A stretch of 64,000 bases of DNA from Streptosporangium roseum DSM 43021 (GCF_000024865.1 NC_013595.1:2542001-2606000); one strand, 5' to 3'; counted from the first letter of the stretch, positions 16,655 to 25,000 are shown. Notes: generated from the sequence alone by a model not told the origin. Numbers and translations: made by a program.

Positions 16655-17406
16655 GACTGTGCCTCCAGGCCGAGCAGGCGGCGGGCGTTGCCGCCCGCGA
16701 CGCCCGCCACCTCGGCGGGCGTGAGCCCGCTGGTGGCCAGGCGCAGCAGGGGCACGAGCGGCTCGGAGAGGGGGGTGCGCGAGCCGTACAGGAGGCGCTC
16801 GGCGCCGACGTGCCCGGCGGCGGTCTCCAGCGCGTCGGGGGAGTTGAGCAGCCGGGTGGAGGTGTGGAAACCGGGCTCGTCGGCGGCCGTCACGAGGAAG
16901 TCGCCGAGGTGGTAGAAGTGCGTGTCCAGGAACACCACCCGGGCGCCGAGCCCGGCGAAAGGACGCCAGAAGCGCCGCACGTCCCCGCCGGTGAGGATGG
17001 CCAGCCCGAGACCGGTCGCCCGCCGCGCGACGTGCCGTACCGAGGGGAAGTCCGCCTCGACGCCCTGCTCGTCGGGGAAGAGCCGGACCGCGCGCGCTCC
17101 GGCGCCCGCGAGCCGTTCCAGCTCCCCGCCCGCGCCGACCGGGTCGCGGAGGTCGACGACGCCGACCGGGAGCAGCTCGGGGTGGTCCAGTGCGAGGATC
17201 TCGTCGTTGCCGGAGCGCACGTCGAACAGCGCGGCGCGCAGCCCGGCCACCGCGCCGGCCGTGGTCCGGTGCCGGGCGAGCGTCTCGCGCACCCCGTCCG
17301 GGGTGCCGGGCGGGCCGTCGCGGTCGGGGTAGGCGCCGACGAGTACGTCGACGTCGAGGGTCACCGTGAGGTCCCCGATCAGGCCCTCCGCGTCGAAAGC
17401 TGTCAT
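16651..17406 (-). CDS. amidohydrolase-like protein lacking key metal ligands (pair A)
   Basis: A 251-residue paralogue of the amidohydrolase that follows. The N-terminal HxH is replaced by DVDVLVGAYPDRD. The C-terminal metal Asp found in GTDA or GSDA is replaced by LLYGSRTPLSEP, though fold landmarks such as HVGAERLLYGSRTP and the final GGNARRLLGL are kept. It is therefore likely to be inactive alone and to act as a partner or regulatory subunit, or to have a changed activity. First gene of the minus-strand operon behind palindrome site 4. ATG start at 17406; the open frame continues far upstream, but that part is antisense to the propeller gene and has no support. Confidence 0.78.
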   Translation of the reverse strand: MTAFDAEGLIGDLTVTLDVDVLVGAYPDRDGPPGTPDGVRETLARHRTTAGAVAGLRAALFDVRSGNDEILALDHPELLPVGVVDLRDPVGAGGELERLAGAGARAVRLFPDEQGVEADFPSVRHVARRATGLGLAILTGGDVRRFWRPFAGLGARVVFLDTHFYHLGDFLVTAADEPGFHTSTRLLNSPDALETAAGHVGAERLLYGSRTPLSEPLVPLLRLATSGLTPAEVAGVAGGNARRLLGLEAQS

Positions 17407-17436
17407 GCCGGCAACGGTCCGTTCTCCCAGTTTTCC

Positions 17437-17477
17437 ATAGCGGTCTTGACCATAATTGCCTTTCTTGCGTTCCACAA
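17437..17477 (-). promoter_or_regulatory. promoter with regulon palindrome, site 4
   Basis: On the minus strand TTGTGG (17477-17472), 17 bases, and TATGGT (17454-17449) form the promoter. The palindrome ATAGCGGTC-TT-GACCATAAT (17437-17456) covers the -10. It drives amidohydrolase pair A. Confidence 0.65.
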
Positions 17478-17499
17478 GCATCAAACCAGGGAAAGACTG

Positions 17500-17540
17500 T
17501 TGACAGCGGATGCTCAAAAAATTACGGTCGGGGCCCAAAT
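17500..17540 (+). promoter_or_regulatory. promoter with regulon palindrome, site 5
   Basis: TTGACA (17500-17505), 17 bases, TACGGT (17523-17528). The -10 is part of the palindrome ATTACGGTC-GG-GGCCCAAAT (17521-17540), whose left half is perfect and right half weaker. It drives the first propeller gene about 150 bp downstream, leaving a long 5' leader. Confidence 0.7.
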
Positions 17541-17688
17541 CGAACAACAATGAACTCGCGGCACGGCGGCGGCGCGCTCCTGAGCGTGCCGCCCCGCGGA
17601 CCCGAGCCGCCCCCGGCCGCGCGAGCCCGCCTCGCCGCGACCTCCCGCCCATCGAGCGAGACCCCCCACCCACTGAGGAGGTACGGCC

Positions 17689-19713
17689 ATGCCGCGTCCC
17701 CATCCGGCGCGCTGGATCGTTCTGACCGTCCTGACCGCTCTCGCCCTCGCCCTGCCGCTCACGTCCCCGGTCCAGGCCGCCGCGGCGTCCTCCGGCGCGC
17801 CCCCGGCGCGCTGTGCCGGCCCCGGCGTCCAGACCTTCGGCCCGGCCACGACCACCGGCGCCATCGTCGGCGCCGTCCTGCACGGAGGCCGCGGCTACGT
17901 GGTCACCCGCGGCCTGAAGCCGCCGATCGTCGCCGAGTTCGACCTCGTCACCCGCAAGGTGGTCCGGTCCGTCCCGCTGCCCGACGGTCCCGCCGACGGC
18001 GAGCCCGAGGGCGCGTGGGCCATGACCGTGTCCGGCGGGAAGATCTACATCGGCACCTACCCGGTGCCTGACCTGTACCGGTTCGACCCCGCGACCGGTG
18101 AGGTCGAGCACCTGCACTCGTTCGGCCGCAAGGGCGGGTTCGTGTGGAGCCTGACCACGGCGCCCGACGGCACGATCTACGCCGGCACCTACAGCGACGG
18201 CCGGGTGTGGGAGTACTCGCCGGCCACCGGCGCGGTGCGCAACTACGGTGTCCTCGCGGCCGGCGAGCGCTACGTCCGCTCGATCGCCGCGGACGCCGCC
18301 AACGTCTACGCCGGCCTGCTCGACAAGGGCAAGCTGCTGGCGATCGGCCGGGCGGACGGGGTCGTCCGCGACATCACCCCGGCCGGGCTCGGAGCCAAGC
18401 CCGCGGGATTCGGCGTGCTGGCCGACTACGGCGACCGGCTGCTGGCCGGGAGCGGCACCTTCCTCGTCGACGTGCGCAAGGACGGGAGCGACGCCCGGGT
18501 CCTCGACCTCGGCGTGACCAGCCTGGACGCGATCACCGTCGCGGCCGACGGCACGGCCTACCTCTCCTCCCGGCCCTACGGCGCGATCTACCGCTACCGC
18601 ACGGGCGACACCGCCCTCACCGAGATCGGCACCCCTCCCTCGCCGGGTGACGAGCACCGCGCGCTCGCCCTGACCGACGAGCACACGCTCGTCGGCTTCG
18701 CCGGCAGCGGCGGCGTGTGGTCGATGGACCTGCGCACCGGCACGTCGGAGTTCACCGAGCTGCTCGACGCCGGGATCCCCGCGGGGCCGGAGCGGCCGCA
18801 GTCCATCCTGCTCGACCCGCGCAAGGCGCTCTACGTCGCCGGCCACTGGGCCGTCGAGGTCCGCGACCTGCGGACCGGGGCCCACCGCAGGATCCGGGTA
18901 CCGGGCGAGCCCAAGGCCATGCTGCTCCGCAACCACAAGATCTACGCCGCGCTCTACCCGAGCGGGCAGATCATCGAGCTCGACCCCCGCAACGACCGGA
19001 TCCGGAGCCTCGGCTACCTCGGGCACGGGCAGAAACGGCCCTGGGACATGGAGTACGACCCGCGTAGCGGGCTGCTGCTCATCGCCTCGGCGCCCCTCGG
19101 CGCGGACCTGTCGGGCGCGCTCACGCTGCTCGACCCGGACACCGGGAAGATGGACGTCTACCACGACGTCGTCCCGGACCAGAGCCTGATGAGCCTCACC
19201 GTCGACCGCGGGATCGCCTACCTCGGAGCCGACGTGCTGGGCGGGGGCGGCACGCCGCCCACCCGGAGCGCGGCGGCCGTGGCGGCCTTCGACCTGCGCA
19301 CCCGGAAGGTGCTCTGGCAGGTCACGCCCGTCCCCGGCAACCGTACGATCCAGGACGTCATCGTCCACCGCGGCCTGCTGTACGGCGTTTTCAAGCGCAA
19401 CGCGGGCTGGTTCGTCATGGACCTCGCCACCCGCACGGTGACCCGGCAGGGTCCCCTGACCGGGTACGGCGAGCTGTACGTCCACCGGGGAAAGGTGTTC
19501 GCCTCCACCTACTTCGGCGGCGGCAACGTCCACCAGCTCGGCCCGGACCTCGCCGAGCCCAAGCTCGTCGCCACCGGGCTGGGGGACGAGTGGTACACCA
19601 ACCCGCAGCTGGCCTTCGAGCCGCACTCGTGGAACGCCTGGACGCTCGTCGGCCGTGACCTGGCACTGGTCCGCCTGGACCCGGGCTGCCCCGCCCTGGA
19701 CGTCACACCGTGA
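17689..19713 (+). CDS. exported beta-propeller protein 1 (Sec signal)
   Basis: A 674-residue protein with a Sec signal peptide of about 30 residues ending near VQAAAAS. The mature part is built of repeated blades with patterns such as GKIYIGTYPVPDLYRFDPATG and GTIYAGTYSDGRVWEYSPATG (PQQ/WD-like). The C-terminal half shares landmarks with three other proteins in the cluster: a (Q/K)xRP motif after a Gly-rich turn, GGGGTPPTRS, and WQVTPVPG. No catalytic motif is recognisable. Such folds include carbohydrate-binding proteins and polysaccharide lyases, so an extracellular glycan role is possible but unproven. ATG start with GAGGAGG upstream. Controlled by palindrome site 5. Confidence 0.8.
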   Translation: MPRPHPARWIVLTVLTALALALPLTSPVQAAAASSGAPPARCAGPGVQTFGPATTTGAIVGAVLHGGRGYVVTRGLKPPIVAEFDLVTRKVVRSVPLPDGPADGEPEGAWAMTVSGGKIYIGTYPVPDLYRFDPATGEVEHLHSFGRKGGFVWSLTTAPDGTIYAGTYSDGRVWEYSPATGAVRNYGVLAAGERYVRSIAADAANVYAGLLDKGKLLAIGRADGVVRDITPAGLGAKPAGFGVLADYGDRLLAGSGTFLVDVRKDGSDARVLDLGVTSLDAITVAADGTAYLSSRPYGAIYRYRTGDTALTEIGTPPSPGDEHRALALTDEHTLVGFAGSGGVWSMDLRTGTSEFTELLDAGIPAGPERPQSILLDPRKALYVAGHWAVEVRDLRTGAHRRIRVPGEPKAMLLRNHKIYAALYPSGQIIELDPRNDRIRSLGYLGHGQKRPWDMEYDPRSGLLLIASAPLGADLSGALTLLDPDTGKMDVYHDVVPDQSLMSLTVDRGIAYLGADVLGGGGTPPTRSAAAVAAFDLRTRKVLWQVTPVPGNRTIQDVIVHRGLLYGVFKRNAGWFVMDLATRTVTRQGPLTGYGELYVHRGKVFASTYFGGGNVHQLGPDLAEPKLVATGLGDEWYTNPQLAFEPHSWNAWTLVGRDLALVRLDPGCPALDVTP

Positions 19714-19770
19714 GCCCGCGCGCGACGACGGCCGCCGCCGTGACACGGCGGTAGCGCCGGCGGGCCGCGC

Positions 19771-19960
19771 CTCCGCGCCGTCGTGTCACGGCGGCCGGAT
19801 CCCCGCGCCGTCGTGTCACGGCGGCCGGATCCCTACGCCGTCCTGTCACGGCGGCCGGATCTCCACGCCGTCGTGGCCACGGCACGCTCTGTGGCCACGG
19901 CGGCCGGATCTCCACGCCGTCGTGGCCACGGCACGCTCTGTGGCCACGACGGCGTGGAGG
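19771..19960. repeat. tandem GC-rich repeats between convergent propeller genes
   Basis: Three 30-bp units at 19771, 19801 and 19831 share GCCGTCGTGTCACGGCGG with few changes. Two longer 49-51-bp units at 19861 and 19910 carry an inserted GTGGCCACGGCACGCTCT-type segment. The period is exact, spacers are absent and units are not palindromic in a CRISPR manner. Confidence 0.85.
19910..19959. terminator. 20-bp stem terminator between convergent genes
   Basis: CTCCACGCCGTCGTGGCCAC (19910-19929) pairs perfectly with GTGGCCACGACGGCGTGGAG (19940-19959) around a 10-base loop. It lies 14 bp beyond the stop of the minus-strand propeller gene and can end both convergent transcripts. Confidence 0.75.
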
Positions 19961-19973
19961 TCTCCGGTCCCGG

Positions 19974-21929
19974 TCAGCGCCGGCCGGAGATCGCGATGCG
20001 GACGAGGTTGCGGCCACGCAGGCCGTACAGCGCGCGGCCCGACGGGTCGAGGGAGAGCTTCGGCTCCCCGCCGAACCACTCGCCCGCCAGGCCGTCGGCG
20101 ATCGTCGTCGTGGTGAGCCGGAGCAGGTCGACCTTGTAGACGCTGTCACCGTCGGTGCCGTAGGCCACCGCCCCGGTGACGACGAGCTCGCCTCCGCGGC
20201 CGGCGACCTTGGCGGTCCGGGTGACCCGGCGGCGCCGGAAGTCGTACTCGAACAGCACGCCGGTGTTGGTCAGGCCGTACAGGGCCAGGGGGGTCTGCCC
20301 GAGGGCGGCGACGTACCGTGCGCCGGGCACCGGTTCGAGCTCCCAGAGGAGCTTGCGTCCTCGCAGGTCGAAGGCCGCCAGGCGGGCCGTGGTGGTCACC
20401 GGGGGCAGCCCGAGGCCCTCCTGGACGTTCGTGCCGAGGTAGGCCGTGCCGCGCCGGGTGGCCACCGAGTACACGCTCTGGCGCTCGACGACCGGCCGGT
20501 AGGTGTCGAACTTCCCGGTGCGCGGGGAGTAGAGCGACAGCGCCCCGTTGATGTGGCCGGGCTCGGGCTGGGTGGGCATCACGATCAGCCCGGTCAGGGC
20601 GTCGTAGGCCAGGTCGCGCGGCCGGTCCTGCTGGTTGCCGGTGCGGGCCAGCAGCCGTGCCGAGCTCTCGCCGGCCCGGTGGGCGTAGAGCAGGCCCTGG
20701 GTGTAGACGCCGAGATACGTGGTGTCCTTGAGCGTCAGCGCCGTCTTCGGCTCGCCCGGGACGCCCAGCCGGGTACGGGTCCCCGCGGCCACGTCGTGGA
20801 TGTCCGCGCCGCCCTTCCCTCCCACGTAGACGCGGCGGCCGTCGGAGTGCACGGACATCGGCTGCTCGGGGGCGGCCCGGAAGCCGCGCTGGACGAGATT
20901 GCGGTACTCCAGCGAGCCGGTCGCCGGATCGTAGACGAAGACCGCGCCGTCCTGGACGCCGTAGACGCGGCCGTCGTGGACCAGGAGCCGGTGGGTGGCG
21001 GCCTCGGGGTAGGCCACGCCGAGCGACTCGACCTCGCCGCCGGACAGCGGGCACCGGTACAGGGCGCCCGACGGCCTGCCGGCGAAGTAGACGTATCCGT
21101 CGTGGATGACCACCGAGGTCACGTACTTCTCCCCGGCCGCGGTCGCCTTGAGGATCCGGTGGTCGGCGGGGTCGGAGGTGGACAGCACGAGCACCTCGCC
21201 GGACGACGAGATGCCCGCCGCGAGGTGGGTGTCGGAGATGGCCATGCTCGCCACGAAGTCCCGGCTCGCCAGCTCCGCCGGGAGGATCTCCCGCTTCGCG
21301 CCGGTGGCGCGGTCGATCGCCACCAGATGGGCGTGCGCGCCGACGCCCGCGTAGACGGTGGTGGCGTCGGCGGCGACGCTGCGCACGTACTGCTCGCCCG
21401 GCGTCGCGACGCCCAGGTCGCGGCTCGTGCCGGTGGCCGGGTCGTACTCGACCACCCGGCCGGTCGGGGACAGCCCCATGTAGACCTTGCCGTCGGGCGA
21501 GGCCGCCATGGCCCAGATGTAGTCGTCGGAGTAGCCGGCCGCTTTGGTGACGGCGCCGGTGCGGGTGTCGAGCCGGTAGAGGTCGGAGTCGCCGCCGTGG
21601 GTGCCGACGTACACGTCGGTGCCGGTGGCGCACATCGCCCACACGCCGATGCCGGTGGGGATGTCGAAATGGGCGGTGACCGCGTCCGCGGCCAGGTCGT
21701 AGGAGCCCACCACGTTGGGGGACAGCCCCCGGGTGGCGGCGTAGAGGACGTCGCCGGCGAACTCGGCGTTCCCCAGGGCGTTGGTGACGCTCGCGGGGCC
21801 GAGATCGGTGAGCGTTCCCTCGGGCTGCCCGGTTGCTCCGTGGGCGGATGCGGCCGGGATGACCGCGGCGACGGCGCCCGTGGCGACCGAGCCCGCGGCG
21901 AGCCGGATGAATCGACGGCGGGGGATCAT
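19974..21929 (-). CDS. exported beta-propeller protein 2 (Tat signal)
   Basis: A 651-residue paralogue of propeller 1. The N-terminus MIPRRRFIRLAAGSVATGAV has a twin-arginine motif (RRRFIR) and an Ala-rich hydrophobic stretch ending in ASAHGA, so it should be exported folded by Tat, unlike the other three. Blades read like KVYMGLSPTGRVVEYDPATG and TVYAGVGAHAHLVAIDRATG. The conserved C-terminal landmarks are NQQDRPRDLAYD, LGLPPVTTTARLAAFDLRG and WELEPVPG. Tat export may indicate cofactor loading in the cytoplasm; no cofactor motif is visible. ATG start with GGGAGG upstream. Controlled by palindrome site 6 and divergent from amidohydrolase pair B. Confidence 0.8.
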   Translation of the reverse strand: MIPRRRFIRLAAGSVATGAVAAVIPAASAHGATGQPEGTLTDLGPASVTNALGNAEFAGDVLYAATRGLSPNVVGSYDLAADAVTAHFDIPTGIGVWAMCATGTDVYVGTHGGDSDLYRLDTRTGAVTKAAGYSDDYIWAMAASPDGKVYMGLSPTGRVVEYDPATGTSRDLGVATPGEQYVRSVAADATTVYAGVGAHAHLVAIDRATGAKREILPAELASRDFVASMAISDTHLAAGISSSGEVLVLSTSDPADHRILKATAAGEKYVTSVVIHDGYVYFAGRPSGALYRCPLSGGEVESLGVAYPEAATHRLLVHDGRVYGVQDGAVFVYDPATGSLEYRNLVQRGFRAAPEQPMSVHSDGRRVYVGGKGGADIHDVAAGTRTRLGVPGEPKTALTLKDTTYLGVYTQGLLYAHRAGESSARLLARTGNQQDRPRDLAYDALTGLIVMPTQPEPGHINGALSLYSPRTGKFDTYRPVVERQSVYSVATRRGTAYLGTNVQEGLGLPPVTTTARLAAFDLRGRKLLWELEPVPGARYVAALGQTPLALYGLTNTGVLFEYDFRRRRVTRTAKVAGRGGELVVTGAVAYGTDGDSVYKVDLLRLTTTTIADGLAGEWFGGEPKLSLDPSGRALYGLRGRNLVRIAISGRR

Positions 21930-21961
21930 GCGTGCCTCCCGAGTAGTTGGTTCGCGCGAAA

Positions 21962-21989
21962 GCTATAACGGCCCCGGCCGTAATGTCTA
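21962..21989 (-). promoter_or_regulatory. promoter with regulon palindrome, site 6
   Basis: On the minus strand TAGACA (21989-21984) and TATAGC (21967-21962) are separated by 16 bases, and the palindrome ATAACGGCC-CC-GGCCGTAAT (21965-21984) fills the spacer. The inner T of the usual half-site is C here on both arms, so symmetry is kept. It drives propeller 2. Confidence 0.65.
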
Positions 21990-22020
21990 TGACGCGCTTC
22001 CTGATCCGGTCGCGGGACTA

Positions 22021-22067
22021 TTGACGACCATTACTCCGTCTGGAAAGATTTCGGTCTGTGCCGAAAT
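22021..22067 (+). promoter_or_regulatory. promoter with regulon palindrome, site 7, overlapping the start codon
   Basis: TTGACG (22021-22026) and AAAGAT (22044-22049) with 17-base spacing place the transcription start near 22056-22058. The palindrome ATTTCGGTC-TG-TGCCGAAAT (22048-22067) includes the GTG start codon of amidohydrolase pair B at 22058, so the mRNA is probably leaderless or nearly so. Confidence 0.65.
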
Positions 22068-22777
22068 TGGTCGCTCTCCCGGTGGTCGACGCCCATCGCC
22101 TGGTCGGGCCCGTGCCGTTCGACGATCTGCCCGCGGATCCGCGGCCGGACATGGACCGGCTGGGCATCGAGGCCGCCTGCGTCACCCACACCCTGAGCCT
22201 GTACGCCGACCCGGCGGCCGGGAACGAGGCGCTGTTCGCCCTCGGTGACCCCCGGTTGATCCCGGTGCCCGTGGTGGTGCCGGGGGTGCCCGGAGCCGGG
22301 GCCCCGGCGGCCCTGGACGAGGTCCTCGACTGGGACGTCCGGATCGTCCGGCTCTGCCCGGAACGGCACAGGTTCGAGCTGACCGGGCCCGTCGCGCTGC
22401 GCTGGCTGGCGGCGATGGCCGCCCGCGACCTGACGGTGGCCGTCGACCTGGAGGAGACCTCGCCCGCCGGGCTGCGTACCCTGGCGGCCGAGCTCCCGGA
22501 CCTGCGCGTGCTCCTGCTCAACCCGGGCTACCGGCGGCTGCGCGCCGTCGCCGAACTGATGGAGGCGATCCCGAACCTCTGGCTGGAGATCGGCACGGTC
22601 AACACCCAGCGCGGAGTCGAGTGGCTGGCCGAGCGGTACGGCGCGGACCGGCTGGTGTTCGGCACGGGCGCGCCCGTGCTCGACGACTGCGGGCCCCGCT
22701 TCCTCCTCGACCACCTGGAACTCGAGGCCGGCGAGGTCGAGCTGATCGCCTCGGGCACCCTGCGGAGGCTGATGTGA
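22058..22777 (+). CDS. amidohydrolase-like protein lacking key metal ligands (pair B)
   Basis: A 239-residue amidohydrolase-fold protein. The N-terminal motif is VVDAHRLVGP, where the second His of HxH is Leu. The C-terminal metal Asp is missing: LVFGTGAPVLDDC replaces the usual GTDxP. Landmarks such as RYGADRLVFGTG still mark the family. It is likely a non-catalytic or altered partner of the next gene, exactly as in pair A. GTG start at 22058 lies inside palindrome site 7, with GGAAAG about ten bases upstream; a GTG at 22082 is an alternative start. The stop overlaps the start of the intact partner (GTGA). Confidence 0.78.
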   Translation: MPKLVALPVVDAHRLVGPVPFDDLPADPRPDMDRLGIEAACVTHTLSLYADPAAGNEALFALGDPRLIPVPVVVPGVPGAGAPAALDEVLDWDVRIVRLCPERHRFELTGPVALRWLAAMAARDLTVAVDLEETSPAGLRTLAAELPDLRVLLLNPGYRRLRAVAELMEAIPNLWLEIGTVNTQRGVEWLAERYGADRLVFGTGAPVLDDCGPRFLLDHLELEAGEVELIASGTLRRLM

Positions 22778-23496
22778 TTCTCGACGCCCACGGCCACATC
22801 GGCGCCTGGCCCGACTTCCTCATCCCCGACCCTTCGGCAGGGGGGCTGGTGGCGACGATGGACCGGATCGGCATCGCCGCGATGGGAATCAGCGACCTGC
22901 TCGGCGTCGGGCCGGACGCGGTGGAGGGCAACCGGCGCGCCTTCGAGGCGGCGGCCGAGCACCCCGGCAGGTTCGGCGTCTGGCAGGTCTACAACCCCCA
23001 CCACCGCACGCCGCTGACCGACCGGCCGGGCGTCTGGGGCGTCAAGCTCCACCCCGACGTGCATTACTGCCGCCTGGACGACCCGCTCTACGAGCCGGTG
23101 TTCGCCCTCGGGCTGCCGGTGCTCGCACACGGCCAGACCGACTCGCCCTGGAGCGATCCCGCGCAGTTCGCCACCGTGGCGGCGCGCCATCCGGAGGTGC
23201 CGCTGCTGATGGGGCACACCGGGCTCTGGCCGTACGGCTTCGCGCGCGCGGCCCGGCTGGTGGCCGACCACCCCGGTGTGCTGCTGGAGGTCTGCGGATC
23301 GAAGATCACCGGCCGCTGGATCTCCCGCCTGGCCGCGCTCGCCGGGGCGGAGCGGGTGGTGTACGGCTCCGACGCCTGCTTCCTGGACCTCCGCGTCGGC
23401 CTCGGCCGGGTCGCCCTGGCACCCCTCGCCGAGACCGACCGCGACCTCATCCTGGGCGGCAACCTCGCCCGCGTCCTGGGCACCCGCCTCGCCTGA
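22774..23496 (+). CDS. amidohydrolase-2 family TIM-barrel hydrolase, intact metal site (pair B)
   Basis: A 240-residue amidohydrolase-2 family protein. Metal ligands are all visible: HGH in ILDAHGHIG at the N-terminus, the GVKLHPDVHY motif near residue 90, LAHGQTD, LMGHTG and the Asp in VVYGSDACFLD near residue 195. GTG start with GGAGG upstream, overlapping the preceding stop by four bases. With its ligand-poor partner it repeats the order seen in pair A on the other side of propellers 1 and 2. Substrate unknown; hydrolysis of an amide or lactone made from the imported compound is plausible. Confidence 0.85.
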   Translation: MILDAHGHIGAWPDFLIPDPSAGGLVATMDRIGIAAMGISDLLGVGPDAVEGNRRAFEAAAEHPGRFGVWQVYNPHHRTPLTDRPGVWGVKLHPDVHYCRLDDPLYEPVFALGLPVLAHGQTDSPWSDPAQFATVAARHPEVPLLMGHTGLWPYGFARAARLVADHPGVLLEVCGSKITGRWISRLAALAGAERVVYGSDACFLDLRVGLGRVALAPLAETDRDLILGGNLARVLGTRLA

Positions 23497-23515
23497 CGTC
23501 CCGCCCGCCTCTTGG

Positions 23516-23561
23516 GGACCGTTCACAGGGCATCCCTCTCGAGGACCGTTCACAGGGCATC
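23516..23561 (+). repeat. direct repeat upstream of the second aminotransferase gene
   Basis: GGACCGTTCACAGGGCATC occurs at 23516-23534 and 23543-23561 (27-bp period) in the 92-bp gap before the aminotransferase gene. Each copy contains GGACCGTT, close to one half of the regulon palindrome; the meaning is uncertain. Confidence 0.7.
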
Positions 23562-23588
23562 GCGCCCACGCATAGGAGGACCGCTCGC

Positions 23589-24836
23589 GTGAAACTCGCC
23601 ATCGACGGAGGCACCCCTGTCCGCTCGGCGCCGTGGCCGTCCTGGCCGCCACCGCTCTCCGCCGGGCAGCGCGAGCTGGTCACCGAGGTGCTGGAGAGCG
23701 GCCTGTGGGGGGCCACGCAGGGATCGCTCTGCACCGATCTGGCAGCCGCGTTCGCGGCGCGGTCCGCCGTGCCGTACGGCGTGACGGTCGGCAACGCCAC
23801 CCTGGGGCTGTTCGCCGCGCTGCGCGGCCTCGGGGTGGGACCGGGGGACGAGGTGATCGTCCCGGCCTACACCTTCGTGGCCTCGGCGACCTCGGTCATC
23901 CTCGCCGGCGCGACCCCGGTGATCGTCGACGTGGACCCGGTGGACCTGCACCTGTCCCCGGCCGCCGTGGAGGCGGCGGTCACGCCGAGGACGGCCGCGA
24001 TCATGCCGGTCCACCTGGCGGGCAGTCCCGCCGACATGGACGGCCTCACCGCGGTGGCCGTACGGCACGGCCTGGCGGTCGTGGAGGACTGCGCCCAGTC
24101 GCACGGAGCCCTCTACCGGGACCGTCCGGTGGGCGGCCTGGGCGACGCCGGGGTGTTCAGCTTCCAGGCGAGCAAGGCCATGACCGCGGGGGAGGGCGGC
24201 GTCATCGTCTGCCGGGACGAGGGCGTTCACGCCCGCACCTGGTCGACGTGCAACCTCGGACGGCGGCTCGGCGGCGAGTGGTACGGCCACCCCGAGGTCG
24301 GCTGGAACCTGCGGATGACCGAGATCCAGGCGGCGCTGCTGCTGCCCTGGCTGGACCGGCTGGAGGAGGAGATCGCGCGGCGCAACGCCTTCTGCGAGGC
24401 GGTGGAGCGCGGGCTCGGGCGGCTGTCCGTGCCGTGGGGGCCGGCGGCGTCCGCGGGATCGGGCGCCGGAGGGGCGGCGGTGTCCTCGTCCGCGGAGCCC
24501 GATCGCTCCCGGCCGCCGGTGACCGTGGTGCCGCAGCCCCCGGGGACCACCCTGGACTCCCGGCACCTGCTCATGCTCCGGGTGGACGCACCGGTCGACC
24601 GGGAGTTCCTGCTCGCCGCGATGGCGGCCGAGGGGGTGCCGCTGGACGGCGGCTACCCGCCACTGGGGACGATGTCCGCCCTGGTGGAGGCGGGCGCACG
24701 GGTCGAGCCCTGCCCGGCGGCGGAGGCCGCCTCGCGGACGGTGGTCTGGGTGCGCCAGTCGATGCTGATGGAGGAGGCGGCCGGAGCCTCGGACGTCGTC
24801 GAGGCCCTGGCCAAGGTGCTCGGCGCGGATCGCTGA
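23589..24836 (+). CDS. DegT/DnrJ/EryC1/StrS-family PLP aminotransferase (second copy)
   Basis: A 415-residue PLP enzyme opening with MKLAIDGGTPVRSAPWPSWP, the standard start of sugar or cyclitol aminotransferases of this family. It has VTVGNATLGLFAAL, PGDEVIVPAYTFVASATSV, the cofactor Asp in VVEDCAQSHGA and the Schiff-base Lys in FSFQASKAMTAGEGG near residue 195. About 35 residues of Ala/Gly/Ser-rich sequence near residue 285 are an insertion relative to most members. GTG start with AGGAGG upstream. It follows amidohydrolase pair B and may belong to that operon. It differs clearly from the copy at 9054, so the two probably act on different keto substrates. Confidence 0.88.
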   Translation: MKLAIDGGTPVRSAPWPSWPPPLSAGQRELVTEVLESGLWGATQGSLCTDLAAAFAARSAVPYGVTVGNATLGLFAALRGLGVGPGDEVIVPAYTFVASATSVILAGATPVIVDVDPVDLHLSPAAVEAAVTPRTAAIMPVHLAGSPADMDGLTAVAVRHGLAVVEDCAQSHGALYRDRPVGGLGDAGVFSFQASKAMTAGEGGVIVCRDEGVHARTWSTCNLGRRLGGEWYGHPEVGWNLRMTEIQAALLLPWLDRLEEEIARRNAFCEAVERGLGRLSVPWGPAASAGSGAGGAAVSSSAEPDRSRPPVTVVPQPPGTTLDSRHLLMLRVDAPVDREFLLAAMAAEGVPLDGGYPPLGTMSALVEAGARVEPCPAAEAASRTVVWVRQSMLMEEAAGASDVVEALAKVLGADR

Positions 24837-24842
24837 CCGGGC

Positions 24843-24906
24843 GGACGGGTCGCGTGCCGTAGAGGCGCGGGTCCGGGTGGACGGGCTGCGTGCCGTAGAG
24901 GCGCGG
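24843..24906 (+). repeat. two-copy direct repeat before propeller 3
   Basis: A 28-bp unit ending GCGTGCCGTAGAGGCGCGG occurs at 24843-24870 and 24879-24906 (36-bp period), just after the aminotransferase stop. A GC-rich stem-loop follows. It is probably a transcription end region. Confidence 0.6.
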
Positions 24907-24973
24907 ACCGCCGCTCGACGGCGGGCGGAACGCCCGCCCGGCGCCGTGGAGAAGAAAAGCGAGCGATCTATGA

Positions 24974-24993
24974 AATTCGGTCCGCACCGGAAT
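24974..24993 (+). promoter_or_regulatory. regulon palindrome, site 8a (upstream copy)
   Basis: AATTCGGTC-CG-CACCGGAAT, an imperfect copy of the palindrome, lies 7 bp upstream of the -35 of the propeller 3 promoter. Its centre is 54 bp (about five helical turns) from site 8b, which would suit cooperative or looped binding. Confidence 0.55.
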
Positions 24994-25000
24994 TCATCTA

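Noticed and set aside
16651..19746. A 1031-codon open frame on the minus strand
   Set aside because: Only its last 252 codons (from ATG 17406) are real, the amidohydrolase-like gene. The rest is antisense to propeller 1, which has a signal peptide and clear blades, and it would also cross two promoters.
19771..19960. Regularly spaced repeats as a CRISPR array
   Set aside because: Units are adjacent with no unique spacers, lengths change from 30 to 49 bp, and no cas genes are present.
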